64,000 bases of DNA from Bacteroidota bacterium (GCA_018267275.1 JAFDYV010000009.1:124001-188000), one strand, 5' to 3'. Numbered from the stretch's first letter, positions 1 through 9,961 are shown. Program-made: numbers and translations. The notes: generated by a model not told the origin, from the letters alone.

Positions 1-708
1 TACCACCAAAGCAAATTTCGTTTCATCAAAACTTTCAAACTCTTTTCTACAGATGGATACAAACTTCACTTGGTCTCCAGGTCGAAAAAAAACCGGATTG
101 GTGTCAGTCGGTTTGAATAGTTGAAGTGGCGTTCGGCCCACGATGTTCCAACCACCAGGTGAATCCAATGGATAGATACCTGTTTGTTCACCTGCAATAC
201 CTACACTTCCAGCCAACACCTTGGCACGTGGTTTTGCCAATCGCGGGGCAGCGATGCTGTGGTGCACCTTCCCCATGTACGGAAAACCGGGCAAGAAACC
301 AATCATAAATACATGATAAAGTTCTCTACTATGCAGGTCAATGATTTCTTCAACATGCAGTTCTCTTTCATCTGCCATTCTGCTCAAGTCAATTCCAAAT
401 TCTAAATCATAGCAAACGGGCATTTGTACCAATCGTCCACTTGTACTGGCTTCACCTGTCGTTTTCAAAATAGCATGTTCCAACTCTGCCTTCACCCGTT
501 CAAATGCCGACTCACCACCGATTACCCAATCCATTAAGTCGTACACAACTGTAATGGAGGTGTAAGCTGGAATTATATCTTTCCACTTTGGGTTTTGTTT
601 GAGATTCGTAAACAGTTTGTGGATCTTCTGGCTGATGGTGATGTCCATCGTATCACCAATAACGATACAAGCTGCGTTTTCGCTGATGGGAAAAATAGAA
701 TAACTCAT
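1..708 (-). CDS. pxpB: 5-oxoprolinase subunit PxpB (KipI-like), partial at left edge
   Basis: The frame is open from an ATG at 708 to the window edge, giving 236 codons; PxpB is usually about 220-240 residues, so only the very end is missing. The family hallmark GFLPGFPYMG lies at residues 137-146, and the later segment GIYPLDSPGGWNIVGRTP at 177-194 is also typical. PxpB works with PxpA and PxpC in ATP-dependent opening of 5-oxoproline to glutamate; the partners would lie beyond the left edge. The start ATG overlaps the TGA stop of the upstream helicase gene (ATGA, 705-708), which implies translational coupling although the functions look unrelated. The family call is firm; the exact C-terminus is not visible. 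Confidence 0.9.
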   Translation of the reverse strand, partial: MSYSIFPISENAACIVIGDTMDITISQKIHKLFTNLKQNPKWKDIIPAYTSITVVYDLMDWVIGGESAFERVKAELEHAILKTTGEASTSGRLVQMPVCYDLEFGIDLSRMADERELHVEEIIDLHSRELYHVFMIGFLPGFPYMGKVHHSIAAPRLAKPRAKVLAGSVGIAGEQTGIYPLDSPGGWNIVGRTPLQLFKPTDTNPVFFRPGDQVKFVSICRKEFESFDETKFALVV

Positions 709-2978
709 TTACTTTTCTCTGACAAGATGCCCACATGGTTCATTACCGCTCGCAACACACCATACTCAAATTTACCGCCTAATCGATCAAACAATTCTTT
801 AGAAGAAAATCCCTCTGGCATTTCTCTGACCGCTTCCGAAATAGTATTCACGTCTGCTTCCGAAACAAACTTGAAAATGCTAATGCGTTTTTGTGCCACA
901 GCCCTGCCCAAATGCCCCTCGATGGTACCCACTGCTAAACCACGCTCTTTTGCGATTTCTACTATTGACATCCCATTCTCTAGCAAATCTAGCGTCACAT
1001 CATAAGTACTTGTTTCATTCTTTTTACCGCGCTTTGACTTACGCGGACGAGATTCTTTTCGCGAAGACTTTAACTCAACATCCACTTTGCTTCGAATTTC
1101 TTCTAACAGCATGTAACGCTTCTTCTCCCTCTCTTTATTGATGTGAGAGAAATCAAACTCATTTTGATTTTTCAAAATGACTTCGGTCAAGTGAGCAGAC
1201 TTATCTAATTGCTCGATTTTTTTTGCCAGTAACTGATCTACTTCTACCAAATCACTCAAATAACTCTTTACCCTTTTTTGATGCCGCATCTTTTCTATCT
1301 CCTCCAGAATGTATCTTGAAACCTCTTGAAGCTTGGAGATGTAGTACTCACGGCCTTTCGCCAAACGTTCCAGCAAATATTCAAACTGCTGCCCTGTTAC
1401 CAATTCGCTCAGCTGTCGCCTGAATTTTACTGTGTTACTGCTCTCTGCGGCAAGCAAATCGTTAACCTGTTTTAACAACGGTACGCCAGCATCTCCCTCA
1501 TTTGGATTAATATGATCTCTACCGATGTAGGAAATGTCTTTCTTCAGCACTTCAAAATCAAAGGTCTTTTCAATCAATTCTTGAATGAACTCCAGTTGCA
1601 TCGACTTCATTTGTGTGAGCAACTCAGTTGGTTTGTGGTTACGGGCGCTGAACGATGCTACTTGTTTGTCTGTGGTGATTGCGGCTGGATCGATGCGTGT
1701 TCGAAGCACTAAACCATCAAGCGACCTTAGTCTTGACAAGGCTACGTAAACCTGACCGTCTGCGAAAGCCTGCCCCACATCAATAATTGCTTTCTCAAAA
1801 GTAAGGCCTTGACTTTTGTGTACGGTGATGGCCCATGCCAATTTAATTGGGTATTGCTCAAATGTTCCAACTACTTCGTCATCTAATTCTTGGTTGGTGG
1901 TATTTACCGTGTACTTTTTATTTTCCCAGAGTTCTCTTTTCAGTACATAGCGCTGGTGAGACTCGGCCATCAACACTTCAATCTTTTCTTCGGCAATCCC
2001 AGTCACCGTTGCTAGTTTACCATTGAAATACGCTTTGCCATCGCTGTCATTTTTCGTAAACATTATTTGCGCGCCCACCTTTATCTCAATCCGTGGCAAA
2101 ACCGGATACATACTTTCTGGAAATTCTCCCTCGATAGTCGCCTCCAAGAAATGCGATGGCGTGTTGAGTTCGTGCAGCGCTTTTTGATTTAGTTCGTCTG
2201 CGCGGTAGTTGTGCGTGGTGAGCGTAATTACTTCAGTAATGCTGGCAATGTCCTCGGGCGACCGATAATGACTATTCAGCAAGTCAATGTCCGCACGTGT
2301 TATTACATTGTTGCGCAGATTATTCAGCAAGTTGATAAACACATCGTCTTTCTGGCGAAAGATTTTGTCTAATTCGATATACACATACTTGCTTTCCTTC
2401 AACGCTTTCGACTCGAAAAACCAGGGGCTCGCATAATATCTTTTCAGCAACTGCTCGTCCGCTTGCTTTACCACCGGAGGCAGTTGAAACAAGTCTCCAA
2501 TGAGTAATAGCTGCACACCACCAAAAGGTTGGTTAAAATTTCCCTTTGCTGCCTTCAATCTATAATCAATTGCATCGAGCAAATCTGCGCGTAACATGCT
2601 CACCTCATCTATCACCAACAAATCAATGGCACGAAGAACTTGTTTTCGGGCAGTGTTGAGCGGATGTTTTTTAGCGAGCGTGTTTGACGTGTAGGCATTT
2701 CCACTTTCCGGTACCGCTGCGTATCTATCCGGCACAAACATACCCAACGGAAAAAGAAACTGTGAATGAATAGTGACACCACCTGCATTGAGTGCAGCGA
2801 TGCCTGTGGGCGCTACAATAACAAAAGTTTTGTGTGTTCGTTTGGCTAGGTTTTTCAAAAACGTGGTTTTGCCAGTGCCAGCCTTACCAGTCAAAAAAAT
2901 ATGTGCCGCGGTGCTGTTCACGAATTGAATAGCCGCGGTGACCATGTCGGTTTCAGAATATTCAGTAGTGGAGTGCAT
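705..2978 (-). CDS. PIF1-like AAA helicase with C-terminal helix-turn-helix
   Basis: A 757-residue superfamily 1B helicase. Walker A is GKAGTGKT (residues 31-38) and Walker B is VIDEVSML (122-129); further on come the PIF1/RecD signatures HKSQGLTFEKA and YVALSRLRSLDGL. The last part is charged and coiled-coil-like. It ends in a small helix-turn-helix region (GMSIVEIAKERGLAVGTIEG, near residue 680), as in the HTH_40 tail of helicases common in Bacteroidota. The likely role is unwinding of DNA forks, G-quadruplexes or D-loops in the cytoplasm. It is the first gene of a unit that overlaps pxpB by 4 nt. The family is certain; the cellular role is inferred. Confidence 0.9.
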   Translation of the reverse strand: MHSTTEYSETDMVTAAIQFVNSTAAHIFLTGKAGTGKTTFLKNLAKRTHKTFVIVAPTGIAALNAGGVTIHSQFLFPLGMFVPDRYAAVPESGNAYTSNTLAKKHPLNTARKQVLRAIDLLVIDEVSMLRADLLDAIDYRLKAAKGNFNQPFGGVQLLLIGDLFQLPPVVKQADEQLLKRYYASPWFFESKALKESKYVYIELDKIFRQKDDVFINLLNNLRNNVITRADIDLLNSHYRSPEDIASITEVITLTTHNYRADELNQKALHELNTPSHFLEATIEGEFPESMYPVLPRIEIKVGAQIMFTKNDSDGKAYFNGKLATVTGIAEEKIEVLMAESHQRYVLKRELWENKKYTVNTTNQELDDEVVGTFEQYPIKLAWAITVHKSQGLTFEKAIIDVGQAFADGQVYVALSRLRSLDGLVLRTRIDPAAITTDKQVASFSARNHKPTELLTQMKSMQLEFIQELIEKTFDFEVLKKDISYIGRDHINPNEGDAGVPLLKQVNDLLAAESSNTVKFRRQLSELVTGQQFEYLLERLAKGREYYISKLQEVSRYILEEIEKMRHQKRVKSYLSDLVEVDQLLAKKIEQLDKSAHLTEVILKNQNEFDFSHINKEREKKRYMLLEEIRSKVDVELKSSRKESRPRKSKRGKKNETSTYDVTLDLLENGMSIVEIAKERGLAVGTIEGHLGRAVAQKRISIFKFVSEADVNTISEAVREMPEGFSSKELFDRLGGKFEYGVLRAVMNHVGILSEKSK

Positions 2979-3034
2979 TGCGGGTGCTTGGCGAAATAAC
3001 TCAAAAAGTTATGTGATTTGGTTAGATTTGGCAA

Positions 3035-3523
3035 ATGAAAAGTTTGCGTATGCTAACTCGCTTTGTGAATATTGCCGTGATGCTTTGTATCTGTTTACCC
3101 GCCTTTGGGCAGAAAAAAATTACAGCATACAAAACATTTGGCGGGGTGATTTATGAGTTGAATGACAGTCTTACCATTAGTCCGAGGCAAGTCTCGATGC
3201 TGCTACAAAACAACAGAGAAGCTTACCAGGAATTTAAACTCGCAAGAACCAAAAACAATATTGCAGCGGGATTGGGTTTTGCCGGTGGTGTAATGATTGC
3301 AATACCCTTGGTGACTGCAGTAGCCGGTGGCGAACCAGAATGGTGGTATGCGGGGGTAGGTGGCGGATTAGCAGCTCTGTCAGTACCGTTTCTCTGGTCG
3401 TATCGGGCGAGGGCTAACAGTGCCCTGGAAAAATACAACACCAAAACTCCACCGGGAAGCGCTCGCCTTCAGCCTTCGATATTCTTCAATGGCTCGCAAG
3501 CGGGTGTGCTGATTCGTTTCTAA
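3035..3523 (+). CDS. Conserved hypothetical envelope protein
   Basis: A 162-residue protein not recognised as a named family. The N-terminus (MLTRFVNIAVMLCICLPAFG) resembles a cleaved signal peptide, with cleavage expected after AFG or nearby. The mature part starts with a short polar region, followed by two glycine-rich hydrophobic stretches (about residues 73-95 and 103-120) that could be a membrane hairpin. It is transcribed divergently from the helicase, with only 56 nt between the starts, and converges on the caspase gene with one base between the stops. The start could also be the ATG at residue 6. Location in the envelope is inferred; function is unknown. Confidence 0.6.
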   Translation: MKSLRMLTRFVNIAVMLCICLPAFGQKKITAYKTFGGVIYELNDSLTISPRQVSMLLQNNREAYQEFKLARTKNNIAAGLGFAGGVMIAIPLVTAVAGGEPEWWYAGVGGGLAALSVPFLWSYRARANSALEKYNTKTPPGSARLQPSIFFNGSQAGVLIRF

Positions 3524-3524
3524 A

Positions 3525-6500
3525 TCAATCTTTTTTGTAAACTGAAATTGGGAAGTCGTTGCCACGCATGAATCCAGTGGGATATTGCGCCTCGCCCCCG
3601 TACTGTTTCGTCAATTCAGGTACTCTTTCTTCCATGTGGAATTTCAATTCGTTAACAGTGATCTTGCCATCGCCATTGTCTTCTTTGCCTTCAAGTGCTT
3701 CTAGCAAGGCATAGGTAAAGGCTCCATGCTTGAGCACATCAAATTCAACAGCCAATTGCTTGGAGCCTGCAGAGGCAATCATCACCACCCCCGAACTTCT
3801 CGCAAGTTGCACCATTGCCTTTTCATCACCGGCCACGGCACGCGTCTTCATTCCCTTTAAGGCTGCGCCAGAGTGACATGCGTCCATTAAAACAATCTGC
3901 TTGGTTGAACGAATCTTTGTCAGATAATTTTTCAGCTCGTCATCTGAAATGCCACGAGCCTGCAATTGCTGTGTATCGCCATATAATTTAGTGACATCGG
4001 TAGGCACGAAGTAAAATGGCGCATCACCCTCTTTGTCTTTGTTTTCCTCATCCAAGCTACCATGCCCGGCATAGAAGAACACAAAAACATCTTGTGGCTG
4101 CGCTTTCGCAGCGATAGACTTAAAGGCCTCTACAATTTTGGGCTTGGTTGCCTGCTCATCATAAATCTCTACCTTGTTGATCGACTTGAATATGCGCTCG
4201 CTCTGTTGCACCATTTTGTCGGCAAAAGCCTTAGCATCTGGCTGCGCGTAGTTCAAATTATATGAGCTGTTAGAATACTTGTTAATGCCTACCACTAACA
4301 TGTGTAGCGATGAGGTTGCAATTACCTGACCTACATATTCAATCTTCAACACTTCTCCGCGCGACTCAACCCGTTGGTAATTCGTTACTATAACTTTGAA
4401 TTCGTTGGTCTCGTTCAACAAGTCAACATTGTAGGTTTTGTTTACTTTTTCCCCTTCACCGTTGGTTTTCACTTCGTGATCAGAAATAATCAGTTTATCA
4501 TTTTGGAAAATATTCACCTCTTTTACACCACTCCCTCCATCGTAAATTTCAACTTCCAACGGGAGTTGCTTTTGCACCGTTACCAATTTTCCGTTTTGGT
4601 AGTCAATCAACTTTTTGTCGTGCAAAGCTTCGGTGGTAAAGAAGCCGGCTGATGGACGGTGTAATTTTGAAAGATCGAAAATTCGCTCACCTTCTTCGCG
4701 CAAAATATCTTCCACCCTTCTTCCCTGAGAAATACTTTTCTCCATCTGCTTAGGGCGATAGAGGACTTCGAAATACTGTTCAGCTGTATAGAAATCAGCC
4801 AGTTTATCAATCCCGCGATTGACATGCCATCCAAAATATTGGCTACCTGATGACGTGCAGGCAAAATAACCTTTGTGCGCCCAACAAACCCACTCATTGT
4901 CCTCGGTAATGAACAGCGTTGCAAACGGCAACACAGACTCGCCCAAGTTCTTGTACACTTCTTCAATGCCCTTATAAGTTTTGTCTCCGTTTGACTTTAG
5001 GAAGTCGATGACGTCACGCCAGGCTTTTTTTGAGGGTTCACGGGTGAGTGAGTCAACGGGTAATGATGAAAAGAAATTTGCCCAGCTTGCATCCGGAAAT
5101 GCCTGTCGTAAACTGGGTGCCGCACCGGTTTCGTTCAGCTTCCATAAAATGATTGTTTGGTCTTCGCCACCTGAGGCGAGGTAACGCCCGTCTGCGCTAA
5201 CGGTAACTGAGCGGATGCTCCCGTTGTGGCCAACAAAGTCCTTTTGAAAAAAACCGTTGCGATCATACATCCGCAGCGAAAAGTCGCTGGCCACAATCAC
5301 GTTGCCTTCTTGCGTGCCTTGAAAGTCCAAGATGCGACCATCGGTATCAGGCGAATTTTCAATGGCTTTGTTTTTCGGAAGATCAAGTTTTGTTTCGGAT
5401 GACTGTGAAATGCCGCGGTTAAAATCTTGTGCAGGTGGAATAAACTTCGGAGCGGTAGGGTTCAACTTCATCAAGTTAAAATCAAAACTACGTTTGAACT
5501 CACCCTCTTTCGCATTCACATCTTGCGAAATAAACAACTCTAACCCCGCACCAAACGCCAAGTTTTGGATGGCACTACCTTTGCCTTTCACCTTGCGAAT
5601 CGTTTTGCCATTGATTGGATTCCATTGGTAGATTTCGTTGTTATTACCACCAGCTGAGGCAACCACGTAGCTGCCATTATCTTGCGGAGAAAATACAGCT
5701 GCCATCACCGTATTATCGTGCCCATTAAAGTCGGTGAACTTATTACCACCAGGTACTCCATAGCTCACGCCATGCCCGGCAACATCAAGGCCGACTAAAA
5801 TCTTTGCATCATGCGAGAAAGCGATGGCGTTAATAGGTTGCTCAGCAGAAAGATCTTTCACAAATGAGCCATCGGCACGCCATAAGAAAAACTCTTTTGC
5901 CTGGCTGCTTGAGGCGAAATAAGTACCATCTGGTGAGAAGGCAATTTTATTAACTTCACCACGATGGCGGTGCCAAAAACGTGGATTGAACTTCAGTCCG
6001 CCCTTCTCCAGCATTGCTAAGCTATATACGGTTATCTCATTTTTGCCCTCAACTACTGCTGCCACATCCATGGTCACAGGGTTCATGGCCAAATATTTTA
6101 CCGGGGCACCCGCATTAAGCGTGATCACTTCCTTATAAGATGATGATGATGGATTTACGCTCCACACCTTCACAGTGGCGTCATCGCTGCCACTCACCAA
6201 ATATTTACCATTTCCGGTAAAGGCTAAACTATTTACTACGTTGGTATGGCCCAAAGCGGTTGCTACCTGAATGCCTTTATTGATGTCTATTATCGCAATG
6301 TAAACCTGATTATCTGGCGTAATGGTGTAGCCGGCAATAGCCAACAAAGTGCCGTCAGGTGAAACGGCCGATGCATACAACATGCCGGTAGAGCCGTCTC
6401 CAATTTGAGACTCGAACTTTTTGAGCATGTCACCGGTAGAGGCATTCCAAATACGAACTGTTTTGTCTTCAGAAACAGAAATGATCTTGTCGCCATCGGG

Positions 6501-6635
6501 TGTATAATTCAAATTCTGGATTTTCGCAGAATGACCCAACGAGTTGATAACAATGCGGGGCACACCTACCTGAGCCAGGGACGACAGCGATAAAATGATT
6601 AAAGCAAACGTGCTTGAAACTAACCTCTTACCCAT
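3525..6635 (-). CDS. Secreted WD40-repeat caspase-family (C14) protein
   Basis: A 1036-residue protein with an N-terminal signal peptide (LVSSTFALIILSLSSLAQ). A WD40 propeller region follows (about residues 25-530; repeats such as GHNGSIRSVTVSADGRYLAS). The C-terminal caspase-like domain has the catalytic dyad in YAGHGS (His about 858) and MDACHSG (Cys about 920). After the Cys comes an EF-hand-like loop, DNGDGKITVNEL (about 986-997), which suggests calcium dependence. Bacterial proteins of this build (metacaspase/orthocaspase relatives) are proteolytic, but their substrates are mostly unknown. The signal peptide places it in the periplasm or outside. A clear -7 promoter box lies 27 nt upstream. 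Confidence 0.88.
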   Translation of the reverse strand: MGKRLVSSTFALIILSLSSLAQVGVPRIVINSLGHSAKIQNLNYTPDGDKIISVSEDKTVRIWNASTGDMLKKFESQIGDGSTGMLYASAVSPDGTLLAIAGYTITPDNQVYIAIIDINKGIQVATALGHTNVVNSLAFTGNGKYLVSGSDDATVKVWSVNPSSSSYKEVITLNAGAPVKYLAMNPVTMDVAAVVEGKNEITVYSLAMLEKGGLKFNPRFWHRHRGEVNKIAFSPDGTYFASSSQAKEFFLWRADGSFVKDLSAEQPINAIAFSHDAKILVGLDVAGHGVSYGVPGGNKFTDFNGHDNTVMAAVFSPQDNGSYVVASAGGNNNEIYQWNPINGKTIRKVKGKGSAIQNLAFGAGLELFISQDVNAKEGEFKRSFDFNLMKLNPTAPKFIPPAQDFNRGISQSSETKLDLPKNKAIENSPDTDGRILDFQGTQEGNVIVASDFSLRMYDRNGFFQKDFVGHNGSIRSVTVSADGRYLASGGEDQTIILWKLNETGAAPSLRQAFPDASWANFFSSLPVDSLTREPSKKAWRDVIDFLKSNGDKTYKGIEEVYKNLGESVLPFATLFITEDNEWVCWAHKGYFACTSSGSQYFGWHVNRGIDKLADFYTAEQYFEVLYRPKQMEKSISQGRRVEDILREEGERIFDLSKLHRPSAGFFTTEALHDKKLIDYQNGKLVTVQKQLPLEVEIYDGGSGVKEVNIFQNDKLIISDHEVKTNGEGEKVNKTYNVDLLNETNEFKVIVTNYQRVESRGEVLKIEYVGQVIATSSLHMLVVGINKYSNSSYNLNYAQPDAKAFADKMVQQSERIFKSINKVEIYDEQATKPKIVEAFKSIAAKAQPQDVFVFFYAGHGSLDEENKDKEGDAPFYFVPTDVTKLYGDTQQLQARGISDDELKNYLTKIRSTKQIVLMDACHSGAALKGMKTRAVAGDEKAMVQLARSSGVVMIASAGSKQLAVEFDVLKHGAFTYALLEALEGKEDNGDGKITVNELKFHMEERVPELTKQYGGEAQYPTGFMRGNDFPISVYKKD

Positions 6636-6661
6636 TGAGCATTTGATTTTTATGGCAACTT

Positions 6662-6682
6662 CAAAGTTACCGATTTTATCGG
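6662..6682 (-). promoter_or_regulatory. Promoter -7 box and dyad for the caspase gene
   Basis: Reading the minus strand, TAACTTTG (6669-6662) is a perfect match to the Bacteroidota -7 consensus TAnnTTTG and lies 27 nt before the ATG at 6635. Directly upstream is a short dyad, CCGAT-AAA-ATCGG (6682-6670), abutting the box. No TTG lies at the usual 17-23 nt spacing; the nearest is 13 nt away. The dyad could be an operator, but it is short enough to arise by chance. Confidence 0.5.
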
Positions 6683-6750
6683 CAATGGCGTAAAAAGTAA
6701 CCCTATTTTAAAAATGGGTATAAAGCCCAAAAACGCTGAATTTCAGGATA

Positions 6751-6849
6751 TCAGCGGGTTTTGATGGACTCATCACGCTGTAGCCGGTACGCAAAACCGA
6801 AAAACAGTGTGAAAAAAGCCCCGATTGCTAAAAAGTAGATTTGGATCAT
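6751..6849 (-). CDS. Possible 32-aa small membrane protein
   Basis: A short open frame from ATG at 6849 to TGA encodes 32 residues: a hydrophobic segment of about 18 residues (MIQIYFLAIGAFFTLFFGFA) followed by a charged tail ending SIKTR. This one-helix plan is common in small bacterial membrane proteins, and the positive/polar end would sit in the cytoplasm. It lies alone in the roughly 380-nt gap between the caspase gene and the divergent subtilase gene. There is no homology evidence, so it may be chance. Confidence 0.35.
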   Translation of the reverse strand: MIQIYFLAIGAFFTLFFGFAYRLQRDESIKTR

Positions 6850-7019
6850 AGTGGTTGTGTGTTGCAAAAATGCATCCGCTCAAAATTTCCATTTTGATGA
6901 TTGGCAATGCTTCCGCACCGAAGTAAGATTCCGGAACTTATTGACAAAAAAGTGCCCTTTGGTACGATTTCTGAACGTTGGTCGGCACATTTGCCTTATT
7001 ATTGCTAAAATTCTATCGC

Positions 7020-8639
7020 ATGATCGTCCGCATTTTCATTTGCTTACTCTCTTTACTCCTTTTTTCAAACGCCCACGCGCAACCCCAAAAAAAGTCAGTG
7101 CCAAAAAATTGGTTTCTGCTCGACCCTGAGACTGACAGCGTGCAAGGTGTGAGTGCCGAAAAAACATACAACACGCTCCTAAAAGGACAGCCGTCAAAAA
7201 CAATTTTAGTCGCGGTTATCGATTCGGGCATCGATATAGATCATGAAGACTTAAAAAACATCATCTGGACAAACGAAAAGGAAATAGCCGGCAACGGTGT
7301 GGATGATGACAAGAATGGTTACATAGACGACATCCACGGCTGGAATTTTATTGGCGGAAAAAACGGAAATGTAAATGCCGACACCTACGAACTCACGCGT
7401 GAGTACATGCGCTTAGACAAAAAATTTGCGGCATTGGACACCAACAAACTGAGTAAAAAGCTAGCGGCAGAATTTGCCGGCTACAAAAAGATCAAAGACA
7501 AATACACGAAACTGAAAGTGAAGAATGAGCAACAGTACACCTTGTACACCAACATGTACCGCAACGTGCGCCAAAGCGTAGATACCATCAAAGCGCGATT
7601 GAAAACAGACAAGCTGACACCCGACTTGGTGAAAAACTTTGAAAGCACTGATGTACGATTGCTTTTTGCAAAAGGCTTCATATTAAATATGTATAAGAAT
7701 GCCGGTGACGATGCCGACATTGAAGAGTTCATCGGTCAAGTAAAGGAGGGTGTAGATTATTATGAAGTGATCGTTAAATACGGCTACAACCGCGATTTTG
7801 ACTCGCGCAAAATTGTGGGCGACAATTATTCAAACCTGTATGAGCGGGGCTACGGCAACAGCGATGTAAAAGGCCCAGACCCAACCCACGGCACGCATGT
7901 GGCCGGCATTATCGGTGCCGATCGCAAGAATGACATCGGCATCAAAGGCATTGCGGACAATGTAAAAATAATGCCCATACGTGCGGTGCCCAACGGTGAC
8001 GAGCGCGACAAAGACATTGCCAACGCCATCATCTACGCAGTAGACAATGGCGCAAAAATCATCAACATGAGTTTCGGAAAATCATTCTCGCCCGAAAAGG
8101 AAGCAGTGGACAAGGCTGTGCGCTATGCTGAAATGAAAGGCGTATTATTGATACACGCAGCTGGTAACGATGGCGACAATATAGATGTAGACAAAAACTT
8201 CCCTACCAAAAAATATTTAAATGGCAAAGAAGCAAAGAACTGGATTGAAGTAGGCGCCAGCTCTTGGGGCGCCAACGATGAGTTTGTGGGTAGTTTTAGC
8301 AACTACGGAAAAAAAATGGTTTCGTTTTTTGCTCCAGGTGTAGAAGTTTACTCTACTGTGCCCAACAATCAATACAAAAATGAAAGTGGTACCAGCATGG
8401 CAAGCCCATCTGCCGCGGGTGTAGCCGCTTTGCTATGGTCATACTTTCCTGACTTAACCATGCCCCAGGTAAAAGACATTCTATTGAAGTCTACCCGAAA
8501 GTTTGATAATCTGAAAGTGCAGAAGCCAGGCTCAAAAGACATGGTGCTGTTCAGCGATTTAAGCAGCACTGGTGGAATGGTGAATGCGTATGAGGCGGTG
8601 AAGATGGCGAGGGAGACGAAAAGAAAAATAGGCGAGTAA
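7020..8639 (+). CDS. Secreted S8 subtilisin-like serine peptidase
   Basis: From the ATG at 7020 the protein has 539 residues and begins with a good signal peptide (MIVRIFICLLSLLLFSNAHA). The in-frame ATG at 6978 would bury that signal, so 7020 is preferred. The catalytic triad is visible: Asp 68 in VAVIDSGIDIDHED, His 290 in HGTHVAGI and Ser 459 in GTSMASPSAAG. About 220 residues separate Asp and His, far more than the roughly 35 of subtilisin; the insert is charged and helical. Large inserts of this kind are seen in Bacteroidota subtilases. No type IX sorting domain is visible at the C-terminus, so periplasmic location is likely. Confidence 0.9.
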   Translation: MIVRIFICLLSLLLFSNAHAQPQKKSVPKNWFLLDPETDSVQGVSAEKTYNTLLKGQPSKTILVAVIDSGIDIDHEDLKNIIWTNEKEIAGNGVDDDKNGYIDDIHGWNFIGGKNGNVNADTYELTREYMRLDKKFAALDTNKLSKKLAAEFAGYKKIKDKYTKLKVKNEQQYTLYTNMYRNVRQSVDTIKARLKTDKLTPDLVKNFESTDVRLLFAKGFILNMYKNAGDDADIEEFIGQVKEGVDYYEVIVKYGYNRDFDSRKIVGDNYSNLYERGYGNSDVKGPDPTHGTHVAGIIGADRKNDIGIKGIADNVKIMPIRAVPNGDERDKDIANAIIYAVDNGAKIINMSFGKSFSPEKEAVDKAVRYAEMKGVLLIHAAGNDGDNIDVDKNFPTKKYLNGKEAKNWIEVGASSWGANDEFVGSFSNYGKKMVSFFAPGVEVYSTVPNNQYKNESGTSMASPSAAGVAALLWSYFPDLTMPQVKDILLKSTRKFDNLKVQKPGSKDMVLFSDLSSTGGMVNAYEAVKMARETKRKIGE

Positions 8640-8678
8640 AAAGATTTAATGCAATAGTTCGTTTTCTATCTTTAAGCT

Positions 8679-9935
8679 ATGGAAAAAAAGATAGAACTGC
8701 GTAGCGAAGAAGTACAAGACATTATCAGCCAAGTGCCCGGGTGGCTGCTGCGGTGGGGCATCAGTCTTATCTTCATTTTATTCATGGCATTGTTGGCAAC
8801 CAGTTGGTTTATCCGCTACCCCGATGTAATCAAAGCAACGGTGGTAGTCACTACCAACCCCGCCCCTATCACCTTGGTAAGCCGCGCCAGTGGCAAAATT
8901 CTATTGCTAAAAAAGTCAAACGAACTCGTAAAGAAAGATGAGGTAGTAGCCATACTACAAACCAATGCCCGCTACGAAGATGTATTGAAACTGGAAAGAA
9001 TAATTAGCCAGCCAACAGCGGAACAGAATTTTGCTGAACCATTGCAGGTAGGTGAACTACAATCCTTTTTGAACAGCACCACGCGAACCTTACAAGAATG
9101 GACAACCTTTCAAAAAAATGACTTGCACCAAAAACAAATAGCTCATCTGCAAAAGCAAATTGCCTCTTACAAGCGGCTCAATCAAAACTTGCAGAACCAA
9201 TTGGGCTTGATGAAAGAAGAAACTGTGCTCAGCCATCAGCAATTTAAGGCTGACTCCTTGCTCCTCTCGCAAAAAGTAATTGCTCCGCTTGATTTTAACA
9301 AAGCAAAAGGCAATTACTTGATACAACAACGGTCTTTAAAAAACACCGAAGCCTCCGTTATCTCCAATCAATTACAAATAGGTGCACTGGAAAAACAATT
9401 GACTGAATTGGAGATTGACAAAAATACCAAAGAAGGACAACTGCAAACCAATTATACCAACAGCTTGAACGAGTTGGCAGCGCAACTAAAAAAGTGGAAA
9501 GAAAATTATCTTTTCACTTCTACAACAGATGGCACACTCGCCTATTTGGGGTTTATTGAAAACGACCAGTTTATAGAAAGCAACAAGCCACTATTTGCTG
9601 TGTTGCCCTATTCTAACCAATTGATTGCCAAAGCCGAAATGCCTGTGACGGGTGCAGGTAAAGTAAAAGTAGGCCAAGCGGTGAACATTCGGTTACACAA
9701 TTACCCTTTTGAGCAATTTGGTATGCTGGTGGGTAAAATTGAAAGCATCTCCGACATACCTGAAAAAGAAAAATACACCGTTACCATTAACTTACCCAAT
9801 GGTATGACTAACACGTACAATAAGAAGTTAAGCTTTACACCGCAATTGCAAGGTGAAACGGAAATTATTACAGAAGATTTGAGGGTGTTGGAGAGGGTGT
9901 TTTATCAGGTGAGGAAGTTGGTTCAAGCACGCTAG
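8679..9935 (+). CDS. HlyD-family membrane fusion protein of a peptide exporter
   Basis: A 418-residue type I secretion adaptor. It has a short cytoplasmic N-terminus, one transmembrane helix (about residues 23-46) and a biotinyl-lipoyl-like segment near SRASGKILLL. A long coiled coil follows (about 150-270, rich in LQKQIA/LNQNLQNQ), then a beta-barrel domain in the C-terminal third. It should pair with the C39 ABC transporter encoded at 16900-19122 to export double-glycine-leader peptides; the pair is normally adjacent but here is separated by about 7 kb of inserted peptide cassettes. Three decayed copies of its 3' end lie in that insert (11207-11320, 12190-12294, 12826-12981). A TATCTTTA box ends 4 nt before the ATG. 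Confidence 0.9.
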   Translation: MEKKIELRSEEVQDIISQVPGWLLRWGISLIFILFMALLATSWFIRYPDVIKATVVVTTNPAPITLVSRASGKILLLKKSNELVKKDEVVAILQTNARYEDVLKLERIISQPTAEQNFAEPLQVGELQSFLNSTTRTLQEWTTFQKNDLHQKQIAHLQKQIASYKRLNQNLQNQLGLMKEETVLSHQQFKADSLLLSQKVIAPLDFNKAKGNYLIQQRSLKNTEASVISNQLQIGALEKQLTELEIDKNTKEGQLQTNYTNSLNELAAQLKKWKENYLFTSTTDGTLAYLGFIENDQFIESNKPLFAVLPYSNQLIAKAEMPVTGAGKVKVGQAVNIRLHNYPFEQFGMLVGKIESISDIPEKEKYTVTINLPNGMTNTYNKKLSFTPQLQGETEIITEDLRVLERVFYQVRKLVQAR

Positions 9936-9961
9936 CCCGATTCAAATGTTATTTTTACAAC

